Source of the DNA: Chromatiales bacterium
Lineage (GTDB): Bacteria; Pseudomonadota; Gammaproteobacteria; SZUA-140
DNA: 7,171 nucleotides
Assembly (NCBI GenBank): GCA_031285245.1
Contig: JAITWN010000113.1
Span: 1-7,171, forward strand
Direction of reading: 5' to 3'
In this document: positions 1 to 5,585 of the stretch, piece after piece
How the letters are laid out: the number at the start of each line of letters is the position of its first letter
Numbering within the stretch: the first letter of the stretch is position 1
Made by a program: the position numbers and the translations under genes
The notes under the pieces: generated by a model
Told to the model about the DNA's origin: nothing
The model's database searches: none
The model's input: only the letters and a program-made list of their open reading frames with translations

Positions 1-21
1 TGATGGTGATTTATTTGCATA

Positions 22-46
22 AAAGCTTTTGCCTGCGCGTGTGCGC
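22..46. other. Short inverted repeats downstream of the cold shock gene
   Basis: Two small symmetric sequences lie next to each other: the palindrome AAAAGCTTTT (21-30) and GCGC-GTGT-GCGC (35-46). Read leftward, the GCGC hairpin comes about 60 nt after the cold shock stop codon. It has only a 4-bp stem and no T-run directly behind it, so it is at best a weak backup terminator. The surrounding bases (11-55) are AT-rich. No gene is visible in 1-107. Confidence 0.2.
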
Positions 47-56
47 TAATTAAATG

Positions 57-89
57 ATGCCCCGGGGGCAACCGCCGCGGGGGGTTCAG
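57..89 (-). terminator. Possible terminator of the cold shock gene
   Basis: Read leftward, about 20 nt after the TAA of the cold shock gene, there is a very GC-rich stretch that can fold in more than one way. One fold pairs AACC..CC with GG..GGTT (73-89). Another pairs GCCC with GGGC (59-69), followed by ATCATTTAATT. The position suits an intrinsic terminator, but the stems are short or mismatched and the following T-tract is broken, so this is tentative. Confidence 0.35.
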
Positions 90-107
90 ATTGGGATGGA
101 GCTGGGT

Positions 108-314
108 TTAGAACTGAACCGAAACCTGAGTGGCCTGTGGTCCCTTCGTGCCTACTTCTACTTCGTAGTTCACGTTCTGGCCTTCCTGAAGCGTTTTGAA
201 GCCATTGCCCTGAATGGCAGAGTAATGGACGAATACGTCCGCGCCTCCGTCGGTGGGAGAGATGAAGCCATAACCTTTAGCTTCGTTGAACCACTTCACA
301 GTGCCTGTCTTCAT
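108..314 (-). CDS. csp: CspA-family cold shock protein
   Basis: This is a 68-aa protein consisting of one cold shock domain. Family members are small cytoplasmic proteins that bind single-stranded RNA and DNA and melt RNA secondary structure, acting as RNA chaperones or transcription antiterminators. The sequence opens with the typical GTVKWFNEAKGYGFI; RNP1 is KGYGFI (residues 13-18) and RNP2 is VFVHY (27-31). Length is normal for the family. The ATG at 314 is chosen because an AGAGGTG ribosome binding site (321-327) lies 6 nt upstream and the protein starts exactly at the domain. The open frame runs on to 431, but those 39 residues do not resemble the family and fall in the leader. The gene stands alone, downstream of the R3H ATPase and in the same direction, with its own promoter candidate. 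Whether it is cold-induced cannot be told from sequence; many Csp paralogs are not. Confidence 0.96.
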   Translation of the reverse strand: MKTGTVKWFNEAKGYGFISPTDGGADVFVHYSAIQGNGFKTLQEGQNVNYEVEVGTKGPQATQVSVQF

Positions 315-511
315 CGAAATCACCTCTGGTATTTGGTCTAACGATGGCTTGCCCAATTGCAAATGCGCGGTGGGTCTTCGCGGGAAGATTGCGGCGCGGA
401 AGCTTCGGAGATGACTTCGAAGAACATGCAATTGAACCTGCCTCTTCAGTTTAACGGTGCATATCTGTATGCATCCGCATCGTGCGAAGTCTTGCTGTAT
501 AAGCTCGACTC
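315..511 (-). promoter_or_regulatory. Long 5' leader of the cold shock gene
   Basis: If transcription starts about 7 nt below the -10 box at 519-524, the mRNA has an untranslated leader of roughly 195 nt. This is inferred from the promoter candidate. Long leaders are established for cspA-type genes, where they fold differently with temperature. Within it, 456-475 forms an 8-bp hairpin (one G-U pair, loop TCTG), and TTGC/GCAA arms (349-362) could make a smaller one nearer the start codon. No classical cold box was recognised with certainty. Confidence 0.45.
456..475 (-). other. Hairpin in the cold shock gene leader
   Basis: The left arm GGTGCATA and right arm TATGCATC enclose a 4-nt loop, giving an 8-bp stem with one G-U pair. 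It sits about 140 nt before the cold shock ATG. The stem is AT-rich, so it would be more stable in the cold, but a regulatory role is inference only. Confidence 0.4.
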
Positions 512-518
512 CCGGGCG

Positions 519-547
519 ACTATAGGGTGATTGATTTAGGCGCGCAA
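519..547 (-). promoter_or_regulatory. Candidate sigma-70 promoter for the cold shock gene
   Basis: Reading leftward, TTGCGC (542-547) is followed after exactly 17 nt by TATAGT (519-524). The -10 matches the consensus at five of six positions and the -35 at three of six. It lies in the gap between the R3H ATPase stop and the cold shock gene, pointing at the latter. The optimal spacing is the main support; the weak -35 is the main doubt. Confidence 0.5.
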
Positions 548-579
548 TACTTGAAATACCTTATGTAGAAGCGCGAGTG

Positions 580-2121
580 TCAGGTGTCGGTGTGAGGATG
601 AATGACGAGATGACGATGAGGTTCGTTGCCGATACTCTCGGCATTTAAGTGATATCTGCTGACGATACGATGCTGGAGTCGTCGAAGCGATGCGGGGCGA
701 GGAGGAAGTGCAATGGCAATGCCTTCATTGGTAGCGCGAAGTACGCCGGCTTCGACTTCGCGAATGGCGAGTTGCGCTTCGTTTTCGTCAAATCCAGGCA
801 TAAGATTGAAGAGGTTTTTCAGAAGATTTCTGATCTGCGCCGTTGAATTCTTTTTTACTGCGTAGACCGGCGCGCCACTCAATTGCGATAGATGCTGCAA
901 TTTTCCATCACCGGCGCGTGAACGCAACGTGATGATGAGCTGCGCGCGTTCAGCGCGATTGACCACGCGCGCATCGATACGCAGATCGCGGATGACGCGC
1001 TCGATGATGTCTCGACCAAAGGCGTAAGGATAAATACGTACCGTCTGTGTCAGATCATGCGCAGTAAGCGGTTTATTGTCGATCTCTGCATTGGCGCGCG
1101 ATGTTGGTGCGTGCGATGGCACAGACGGCATCGTGTGTACGGCCTCTTCGCCAGCGGGCGTGCGGCGCATGCCCGCCGCTTGTTCGCCGCGCAGCAATTC
1201 ATCGACAGCGCGCCCGGTGTCGGTGTGCACGATGAGCTCTTCGCGGTCGATGATTTCAACGACGACACCAAAGGTCGGTGGCGCTTTACGTTCGTTGATG
1301 GTTTTTTGCGTGCCGCGCAGTCGCGCTTCTTCATCGCTCAACGTTACTGTCTGCACGCCACCGATGAGATCGCAGAGCGTTGGGTTCCGAATCAGATTGT
1401 CTAGCGTGTTGCCGTGTGCGGTGCCGATCAGTTGCACGCCGCGTTCAGCGATGGTGCGAGCGGCGAGCGCTTCGGCAGCGCTGCCGATTTCATCGATGAC
1501 GATGACTTCTGGCATGTGATTTTCTACCGCTTCGATCATGACGGCGTGCTGTGCTTCGTGTGATGGCACTTGCATGCGACGCGCCGAGCCGATAGCGCGG
1601 TGCGCAATATCGCCGTCGCCAGCGATTTCGCTCGAGGTATCGATGATGATGACGCGCTTTTGCAGATCGTCGGCGAGCACGCGCGCGATTTCACGCAGCT
1701 TGGTGGTTTTGCCAACGCCAGGGCGACCAAGCAGCAGCAGGCTTTGACCGGCTTCGATGATGTCGCGGATGAGCGCAATCGTGCCAAAGAGCGCGCGACC
1801 AACCCGCAGCGTCAGGCCGATGATGTCGCCGCGACGATTGCGAATGGCGGAGATGCGATGGAGCGTGCCTTCGATGCCGGCGCGATTATCACTGCCGAAT
1901 TCGCCAACCGCGGAGATCACTTGTTGCAGGTCGGCGCGCGTGATGACGTCACTGGAAAGATTGACCGCGCGTCCTGGTAGACGCGCCTGTGCGGGGCGAC
2001 CGAGATCAAGAACGATTTCGAGTAGCTCTTCGCCTGCGTAGGCGTTGATGCTGCGCTGTAGTGCGGGTGGGAGCGTGTCGATCAGGAGCTGAAGATCATT
2101 GCTATGCGAGTGTGCAGTCAT
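580..2121 (-). CDS. Ycf45/SpoIIIAA-like AAA ATPase with C-terminal R3H domain
   Basis: This 513-aa protein combines a P-loop ATPase with a nucleic-acid-binding R3H domain, the layout of the Ycf45 family (COG3854) of cyanobacteria, plastids and scattered bacteria. Its ATPase is related to SpoIIIAA and the secretion (VirB11-like) ATPases. Visible parts: an N-terminal domain (about 1-120); Walker A GRPGVGKT (132-139); Walker B VIVIDEIG (206-213); a conserved GTAHGNTL segment (233-240); a variable, probably disordered linker (about 305-355); a further folded region (about 358-440); and the R3H domain (about 455-510) with RxxxH at R480-H484. It is probably cytoplasmic, with no signal peptide or membrane segment. 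The cellular role of the family is not established. The ATG at 2121 gives a natural N-terminus, but its ribosome binding site is poor (AAGGTG lies 14 nt away). Transcription probably starts within the short stretch between the start and the palindrome at 2166-2288. The gene appears intact. Confidence 0.94.
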   Translation of the reverse strand: MTAHSHSNDLQLLIDTLPPALQRSINAYAGEELLEIVLDLGRPAQARLPGRAVNLSSDVITRADLQQVISAVGEFGSDNRAGIEGTLHRISAIRNRRGDIIGLTLRVGRALFGTIALIRDIIEAGQSLLLLGRPGVGKTTKLREIARVLADDLQKRVIIIDTSSEIAGDGDIAHRAIGSARRMQVPSHEAQHAVMIEAVENHMPEVIVIDEIGSAAEALAARTIAERGVQLIGTAHGNTLDNLIRNPTLCDLIGGVQTVTLSDEEARLRGTQKTINERKAPPTFGVVVEIIDREELIVHTDTGRAVDELLRGEQAAGMRRTPAGEEAVHTMPSVPSHAPTSRANAEIDNKPLTAHDLTQTVRIYPYAFGRDIIERVIRDLRIDARVVNRAERAQLIITLRSRAGDGKLQHLSQLSGAPVYAVKKNSTAQIRNLLKNLFNLMPGFDENEAQLAIREVEAGVLRATNEGIAIALPPRPASLRRLQHRIVSRYHLNAESIGNEPHRHLVIHPHTDT

Positions 2122-2165
2122 GTTCTGCCGCGATGCACCTTGATATTACGTGGGACTGTCATTTA

Positions 2166-2288
2166 AGGAAGGTCTGAAAAAACCTGCATCGTCATTGCGA
2201 GGGACGTTAGCCCCGTGGCAATCCACACAGCGACATGGATTGCTTCGGCTTCGCTTCGCAATGACGGAAGTTTTTTCAGGGGTTTCCT
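2166..2288. repeat. Nested palindromic element, REP/MITE-like
   Basis: Three sets of inverted arms are nested around one centre. Outer: AGGAA with TTCCT (2166-2170, 2284-2288) and CTGAAAAAAC with GTTTTTTCAG (2174-2183, 2270-2279). Middle: CGTCATTGCGA with TCGCAATGACG (2190-2200, 2256-2266), 11 of 11. Inner: GCAATCCA with TGGATTGC (2218-2225, 2236-2243), 8 of 8. The CGTCATTGCGAG...GGCAATCCA core resembles dispersed palindromic repeats I recall from intergenic DNA of several bacterial groups. TA occurs just outside the left end (2164-2165) and overlapping the right end (2288-2289), which might reflect a target duplication, though TA is too short to prove it. No coding sequence is inside. It fills the gap between the 130-aa gene and the R3H ATPase gene. 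Confidence 0.85.
2174..2279 (-). terminator. Possible bidirectional terminator formed by the palindrome
   Basis: On both strands the GC-containing inner stems (2190-2266) are followed within 4-8 nt by a run of six T residues. Read leftward it would stop transcripts of the 130-aa gene (stop at 2330) before they reach the R3H ATPase gene. The T-run can also pair with the A-run of the opposite arm, so terminator strength is uncertain. Confidence 0.4.
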
Positions 2289-2329
2289 AGCTCGCGTGAA
2301 TCCGCGCGCTTGCAATGCGCGCGGAGTGC

Positions 2330-2722
2330 TCAGAACTGGATCTTGCCTCCGCCAGGCAAACCACCAAAACCGCCTCCTGCTTCGGGAATGACGATGGAAG
2401 AGGCGGCTTCACGGCGCATTTCCTTGATCTCCTCGATCGCTTGCTCGGCAGCGAGACGCGCGCTGTCACCGAAAGCGGCAATGGCTTCTTCGAGGGAAGC
2501 AGCGGGAATTTCGAAGGTCAGCGGCAGTGCGCCGAGTTGAGTCAGCATCTGTGCCTGCCCGAGATAGAGCGTTGGGCGCTTGGCATCATCGGCGCCGCTC
2601 GGTGTGACGGGCGAGAGCCTGCGTACCGTGCCGACGCGGCGATCGGTGTAGATCTCTTCGCGATAGAGATCATCTGCTTCCATGCTGAAATCGCCGCTCT
2701 GGCGGGTATCGGTCGGACTCAC
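2330..2722 (-). CDS. Conserved protein of unknown function (130 aa)
   Basis: I do not recognise a characterised family, although the stretch LYREEIYTDRRVGTVRRL (residues 19-36) has the feel of a conserved proteobacterial hypothetical. The protein has a charged N-terminal part, a central segment rich in beta-type residues (about 50-73, TLYLGQ and LPLTFEIP), a long charged helix (about 77-107, LEEAIAAFGDS through EEIKEMRREA), and a glycine-rich tail (115-127) ending KIQF. There is no signal peptide or membrane segment, so it is probably cytoplasmic. The GTG at 2722 is chosen because GGAGAA (2728-2733) lies 5 nt upstream. The TTG at 2755 lacks such a site and adds an unlikely basic peptide; an ATG at 2683 also lacks one. 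It is divergent from the SLOG gene (164 bp between starts) and separated from the R3H ATPase gene by the palindromic element. Confidence 0.85.
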   Translation of the reverse strand: MSPTDTRQSGDFSMEADDLYREEIYTDRRVGTVRRLSPVTPSGADDAKRPTLYLGQAQMLTQLGALPLTFEIPAASLEEAIAAFGDSARLAAEQAIEEIKEMRREAASSIVIPEAGGGFGGLPGGGKIQF

Positions 2723-2727
2723 GGCGT

Positions 2728-2733
2728 TTCTCC
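2728..2733 (-). promoter_or_regulatory. Ribosome binding site that fixes the GTG start at 2722
   Basis: GGAGAA read leftward, 5 nt before GTG. It decides the start of the 130-aa gene. The same GGAGAA-5 nt-GTG arrangement occurs at the LOG gene (5141-5146). Confidence 0.75.
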
Positions 2734-2886
2734 GGCGATGTTGGTTAGGCGGCAAGGTTAGCAGGAATGAACGGAAAGAGGGAAGATCGCGCGATTGCGT
2801 GTGTGTGACCGTTCATTTTAGGCAGAAGCGTGGGTGGTGTAACATGAGGCCAGTTATTTCGATCAGCGGGCGGAGGCTTTAGCACT

Positions 2887-3354
2887 ATGCTCGAAAAGAT
2901 TGTTTCCGGTGGACAGACGGGCGTTGATCGAGCGGCGCTCGATGCGGCGCTCGCGCGCGGTATCGAGTGTGGTGGCTGGTGTCCTGCCGGTCGACAGGCC
3001 GATGATGGTGTAATCCCTGCGCGCTATCCCTTGCGCGAGACGATCGACATGGATCACACCGTGCGCACTGAGCACAATGTGCGTGATTCCGACGGTACGC
3101 TGATGTTCTGCCGGGGAGCGCTGCAAGGCGGCACCGCATATGCGGTATTGATGGCGCGTCACTTGGGGCGTCCGGTGATGGCGATTGATATGGATGCGCC
3201 TTTTGATCCGGCTGCGGTTGCGAGCTGGATCGCGAGCTACGATGTTCGCGTGCTGCATATCGGTGGCCAGCGCGAATCGAGTAGCCCAGGGATTTATCAG
3301 GCTGCGCGGCGATATATCGAAGCGCTGCTGGATTATCTGGAAAAACGGGGCTGA
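2887..3354 (+). CDS. YpsA-type SLOG protein ('putative molybdenum carrier')
   Basis: This 155-aa single-domain protein belongs to the circularly permuted YpsA/SLOG Rossmann-like group, annotated in databases as putative molybdenum carrier (PF12694). SLOG domains bind nucleotides or nucleotide-derived ligands; the molybdenum role rests on old annotation and is not a proven function. Visible motifs: SGGQTGVD (residues 7-14), the strand-loop that holds ligand phosphate in this fold; PAGR (33-36); DSDGTL (67-72); GGTAYA (81-86); and a C-terminal VLHIGGQRESSSPGI (122-136) that is diagnostic for the group. It is cytoplasmic, with no signal peptide. The ATG at 2887 has GGAGG (2872-2876) 10 nt upstream, a little far but clear. 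The 93-aa gene follows after one base, so the two are almost certainly co-transcribed. Confidence is high for family and low for biochemical role. Confidence 0.92.
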   Translation: MLEKIVSGGQTGVDRAALDAALARGIECGGWCPAGRQADDGVIPARYPLRETIDMDHTVRTEHNVRDSDGTLMFCRGALQGGTAYAVLMARHLGRPVMAIDMDAPFDPAAVASWIASYDVRVLHIGGQRESSSPGIYQAARRYIEALLDYLEKRG

Positions 3355-3355
3355 G

Positions 3356-3637
3356 ATGTCGCCCGCTGATAGTAAAAATCCGCTGCCCTCAGTGGATGAA
3401 TGGATGCGAACCAGTGCGCTCCTCAATCGCTTCTGTAGCCAGAATGGCTGGATCGATAGCGATACTCTGCGCTGGGATTTGGCCGCAGAAAATAGCGGTT
3501 GGCGACGCTCCAATATTCATTTCACCGAAGTGGTGATGGAAGGCTCGGGCTGTGTTGCGGGTCGCATCGAGTGCTTCGGTCAGGTAGATCTGCGGCTTGA
3601 TGCTCAAGGACGTGTTGTTGATGTGCGCGTGGTTTAG
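3356..3637 (+). CDS. Small protein of unknown function (93 aa), paired with the SLOG gene
   Basis: I do not recognise this protein. Its ATG follows the SLOG stop codon after a single base (TGA-G-ATG), which suggests translational coupling; a weak ACGGGG lies just before it. The first 30 residues look like a helical or flexible lead, with EWMRTSALLNRFC at 15-27. The rest (about 37-93) alternates hydrophobic and polar residues and looks like a small beta-rich domain, with a striking MEGSGCVAGRIECFG (61-75) and a hydrophobic end (VVDVRVV). There are three cysteines (27, 66, 73); two of them are 7 residues apart, too few for a recognisable zinc site. There is no signal peptide or membrane segment. 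The open frame extends upstream inside the SLOG gene to 3185, but that part is out of frame with a conserved gene and is not used. Confidence 0.8.
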   Translation: MSPADSKNPLPSVDEWMRTSALLNRFCSQNGWIDSDTLRWDLAAENSGWRRSNIHFTEVVMEGSGCVAGRIECFGQVDLRLDAQGRVVDVRVV

Positions 3638-3709
3638 GGATTGCTCTGTTGAGCTTTGTGATTAGCATCGTCGGGGCGCGCCATTCAGGACGCGTAGCGG
3701 CTCCGTGTT

Positions 3710-4321
3710 TTGAAAAAGAGTTCCCGTCCACGCCGTGCGCTGAGCCAACTGATCCCTGTGATATCACCTCCAAGCAAGCTAATCGCTTTCAACAAACCCT
3801 ATGGTGTGCTCTGTCAGTTCACCGACGAAGAAGGGCGGGCCACGCTTGCTGATTACATCGATGTGCCTGATTACTACGTGGCGGGGCGGCTTGATCGCGA
3901 TAGCGAAGGATTGTTGCTATTGACCAGCGATGGCAAGCTGCAACAGCGCATTGCAGATCCGCGCTTCAAAGAGTGGAAGACGTATTGGGTGCAGGTGGAA
4001 GGCGTGCCTGATGACAAGGCACTGCGTCGTCTCGCGGCAGGTGTGGAGCTTAACGATGGGCCAACGCTGCCGGCGCGGGCGCAGTTTATGGAAGAGCCTG
4101 CGCATCTATGGCCGCGCGATCCGCCAGTACGTTATCGCGCTCACATTCCAACCTCGTGGATTCACCTTTCTCTACGGGAAGGGCGCAATCGTCAGGTGCG
4201 GCGCATGACGGCTGCGGTTGGTTATCCCACGCTGCGTTTGATCCGCCACTCGGTAGGTGATGTTGCGCTCGATGCGCTTGCGCCTGGGCAGTGGCGCTGG
4301 CAGATCAGCCAGCGCGAATAG
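3710..4321 (+). CDS. rluE: 23S rRNA pseudouridine synthase E (RluE-type)
   Basis: This 203-aa enzyme of the RsuA/RluB/E/F family isomerises a uridine to pseudouridine in 23S rRNA; in E. coli RluE acts on U2457. The opening LIAFNKPYGVLCQFTDEEGR (residues 24-43) is characteristic of RluE. The catalytic motif is GRLDRDSEGLLLLT (59-72), with D62 as the expected catalytic aspartate. REGRNRQVRRMTAAVGYPTLRL (156-177) is the conserved C-terminal family motif. There is no S4 domain, as expected for RluE. An in-frame stop at 3695 limits the start. TTG at 3710 gives a basic leader (KKSSRPRRALSQ) like that of many RluE proteins, but no clear ribosome binding site precedes it; GTG at 3758 is the alternative. 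It lies 72 nt after the 93-aa gene and may share its transcript. The stop is one base from that of the opposing LOG gene. Confidence 0.93.
   Translation: MKKSSRPRRALSQLIPVISPPSKLIAFNKPYGVLCQFTDEEGRATLADYIDVPDYYVAGRLDRDSEGLLLLTSDGKLQQRIADPRFKEWKTYWVQVEGVPDDKALRRLAAGVELNDGPTLPARAQFMEEPAHLWPRDPPVRYRAHIPTSWIHLSLREGRNRQVRRMTAAVGYPTLRLIRHSVGDVALDALAPGQWRWQISQRE
4294..4315. other. Perfect inverted repeat at the rluE 3' end
   Basis: GCGCTGGC (4294-4301) and GCCAGCGC (4308-4315) form a perfect 8-bp stem around a 6-nt loop, inside the last codons of rluE and just before the convergent stops. No T-run follows on either strand, so it is not a standard intrinsic terminator. It may still act as a 3'-end stabilising or transcript-separating hairpin, or be a coding coincidence. 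Confidence 0.5.
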
Positions 4322-4322
4322 C

Positions 4323-5135
4323 TTACATACGTGCGCCGCGTTCGCTTGCGCCGTATCGCTCCAGCGTATTCACCACATAATCGTAGGCTTCATCCACCGA
4401 ATCGGTGATGAACATCAGGTCAGTGTCACCTGGGCTGATGGTGCCGTAGCGGATGAGCGCTTCGAAATTGATCACGTCACGCCAGAACTGAGAGCCGAAC
4501 AGCACGATCGGCAGGTGTTTGCGCATCTTGCGCGTTTGCAGCAGCGTCAGCAGTTCAAACAGTTCATCGAGTGTGCCGAAGCCGCCAGGGAATACCAGCA
4601 CTGCTTTGGCAAGATAGGCGAACCAGAATTTTCGCATGAAGAAGTAGTGAAAATGGAACGACAGTTCGCGCGTGACATAGGCGTTGTCGAATTCTTCCAC
4701 CGGAATCGAGATGGTGAGGCCGATGTTGACGCCTTTGGCTTCGGACGCGCCGCGGTTGGCGGCTTCCATGATGCCTGGTCCACCGCCGGTGCAGACGACG
4801 AAGCGGCGCTTTTCGTCAGGCATCTGCTTGGACCAGTCAGTGAAACGATGGGCGAGTTCACGCGCCGCTTCATAGTAGCGTGACATGTCGAGATCGCGCT
4901 GTGCGGTGGCGATGTTTTCACCCGTGCTCTGTGCCGTGGCCAAAGCAGCTTCGGCATCTTCGCGTGATTTCAGTCGCGCTGAGCCCATGAAGACGATGGT
5001 GTCTTCCACTGCGTAATGTTTGAAACGACTTTCCGGCTCGACGTATTCCGACAGAATGCGTAGCGTGCGCGCGCTGCTGCTGCCGAGGAATGTTTCGTTG
5101 CGGTAGGCTTCCTGGCGCGCTTTTTTGTCTGTCAC
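4323..5135 (-). CDS. LOG-family Rossmann-fold protein (TIGR00730 type)
   Basis: This 270-aa protein belongs to the LOG ('lysine decarboxylase-like') family. Characterised members are phosphoribohydrolases that cleave nucleoside 5'-monophosphates, including cytokinin riboside monophosphates, to base plus ribose 5-phosphate; none is a true lysine decarboxylase. Signature motifs are GGGPGIMEAANRG (residues 117-129) and PGGFGTLDE (183-191), the latter holding the glycines and acidic residue of the active site. An FMGSARL segment (49-55) opens the Rossmann fold. It is longer than plant-type LOGs (about 200 aa) because of an N-terminal extension and an insertion around 56-95, matching the longer bacterial subgroup whose substrate is less certain. 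GTG at 5135 is chosen because GGAGAA lies 5 nt upstream. An ATG at 5333 would run through the VOC gene in another frame and adds low-complexity sequence. It lies 61 nt behind the VOC gene on the same strand, so they may share a transcript. Confidence 0.94.
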   Translation of the reverse strand: MTDKKARQEAYRNETFLGSSSARTLRILSEYVEPESRFKHYAVEDTIVFMGSARLKSREDAEAALATAQSTGENIATAQRDLDMSRYYEAARELAHRFTDWSKQMPDEKRRFVVCTGGGPGIMEAANRGASEAKGVNIGLTISIPVEEFDNAYVTRELSFHFHYFFMRKFWFAYLAKAVLVFPGGFGTLDELFELLTLLQTRKMRKHLPIVLFGSQFWRDVINFEALIRYGTISPGDTDLMFITDSVDEAYDYVVNTLERYGASERGARM

Positions 5136-5140
5136 GATAC

Positions 5141-5146
5141 TTCTCC
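5141..5146 (-). promoter_or_regulatory. Ribosome binding site that fixes the GTG start at 5135
   Basis: GGAGAA read leftward, 5 nt before GTG. It decides the start of the LOG gene against the 66-codon longer frame that overlaps the VOC gene. Confidence 0.75.
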
Positions 5147-5196
5147 GAGTGTTGTGCGGATCTAATGGTTTTGAAAACGGGATCGACGGATTGCGC

Positions 5197-5577
5197 TCAG
5201 AAGCGCGGGCGTTCGGCGAGCTCGATGCCATTGCCGTCTGGGTCGCGGCAGAAAATGACGCGCCGACCGGAGCGGCTGGGACTGAAGGCGATGCCGGCTT
5301 GGCGCAGGCGATCGGCGAAAGCGTCCACATCATCGACGTGGAAAGCTACATGACGATCGCGTCCGATCGCGATGCTTTCATCGACTAGCGCTGCCCCATG
5401 CGGCGGTGGCACTTGCATCAGATGGAGTTGCTGCGCGCCGATCTGAAGCCAGGCGCCGGGGAAACCGAGGTCTGGACGATCGGTTTGTGTCATGCCAAGC
5501 AGATCGCAATAAAACGCGAGTGAATGCGCCGTATCAGAGACGATCACGCTGACATGGTGCAGCGCCTGGATAATCAT
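5197..5577 (-). CDS. VOC-family (glyoxalase/bleomycin resistance-like) protein
   Basis: This 126-aa protein is a single VOC module built of two beta-alpha-beta-beta-beta repeats. The family includes glyoxalase I, extradiol dioxygenases and metal-dependent isomerases; the substrate here cannot be told. The first repeat starts LHHVSVIVSDTAHSLAFYCDLLGM (6-29) and the second RHVAFHVDDVDAFADRLRQAG (75-95). Candidate metal ligands sit at the usual places: H8, H52, H76 and E119 (in DPDGNGIEL, 112-120), suggesting a working metal site. Length is normal for a stand-alone VOC. The ATG at 5577 matches the family N-terminus exactly. The longer frame to 5652 adds an unrelated basic peptide. There is no ribosome binding site; instead a TAGAAT box (5586-5591) ends 8 nt before the ATG, so the mRNA may have almost no leader. 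The LOG gene follows on the same strand. Confidence 0.92.
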   Translation of the reverse strand: MIIQALHHVSVIVSDTAHSLAFYCDLLGMTQTDRPDLGFPGAWLQIGAQQLHLMQVPPPHGAALVDESIAIGRDRHVAFHVDDVDAFADRLRQAGIAFSPSRSGRRVIFCRDPDGNGIELAERPRF

Positions 5578-5585
5578 GGCTGCGC

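Noticed and set aside
315..431. In-frame N-terminal extension of the cold shock protein
   Set aside because: The extra 39 residues do not look like any cold shock protein, lie in the predicted leader, and the internal ATG at 314 has an excellent ribosome binding site.
1057..1519. Rightward open frames of 115 and 147 codons
   Set aside because: They lie entirely antisense to the conserved R3H ATPase gene and have Arg/Ser/Ala-rich composition typical of shadow frames in GC-rich DNA.
2315..2761. Rightward 148-codon open frame
   Set aside because: It is antisense to the 130-aa gene, which has the better ribosome binding site and a more protein-like sequence. I see no family features in this frame.
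2816..2845. Promoter for the SLOG gene with TAACAT as -10
   Set aside because: TAACAT (2840-2845) is a modest match and no acceptable -35 lies 16-18 nt upstream, so it is not listed as a feature.
3638..3709. Terminator or small RNA between the 93-aa gene and rluE
   Set aside because: I found no stable hairpin followed by a T-run in these 72 bases, and no promoter. The two genes may simply be co-transcribed.
4257..4883. Rightward 208-codon open frame over the rluE end and LOG gene
   Set aside because: It is antisense to the strongly conserved LOG motifs and overlaps the rluE coding end; it is a shadow.
5136..5333. Longer N-terminus of the LOG protein
   Set aside because: It would overlap the VOC gene in another frame, is low-complexity, and the GTG at 5135 has a strong ribosome binding site.
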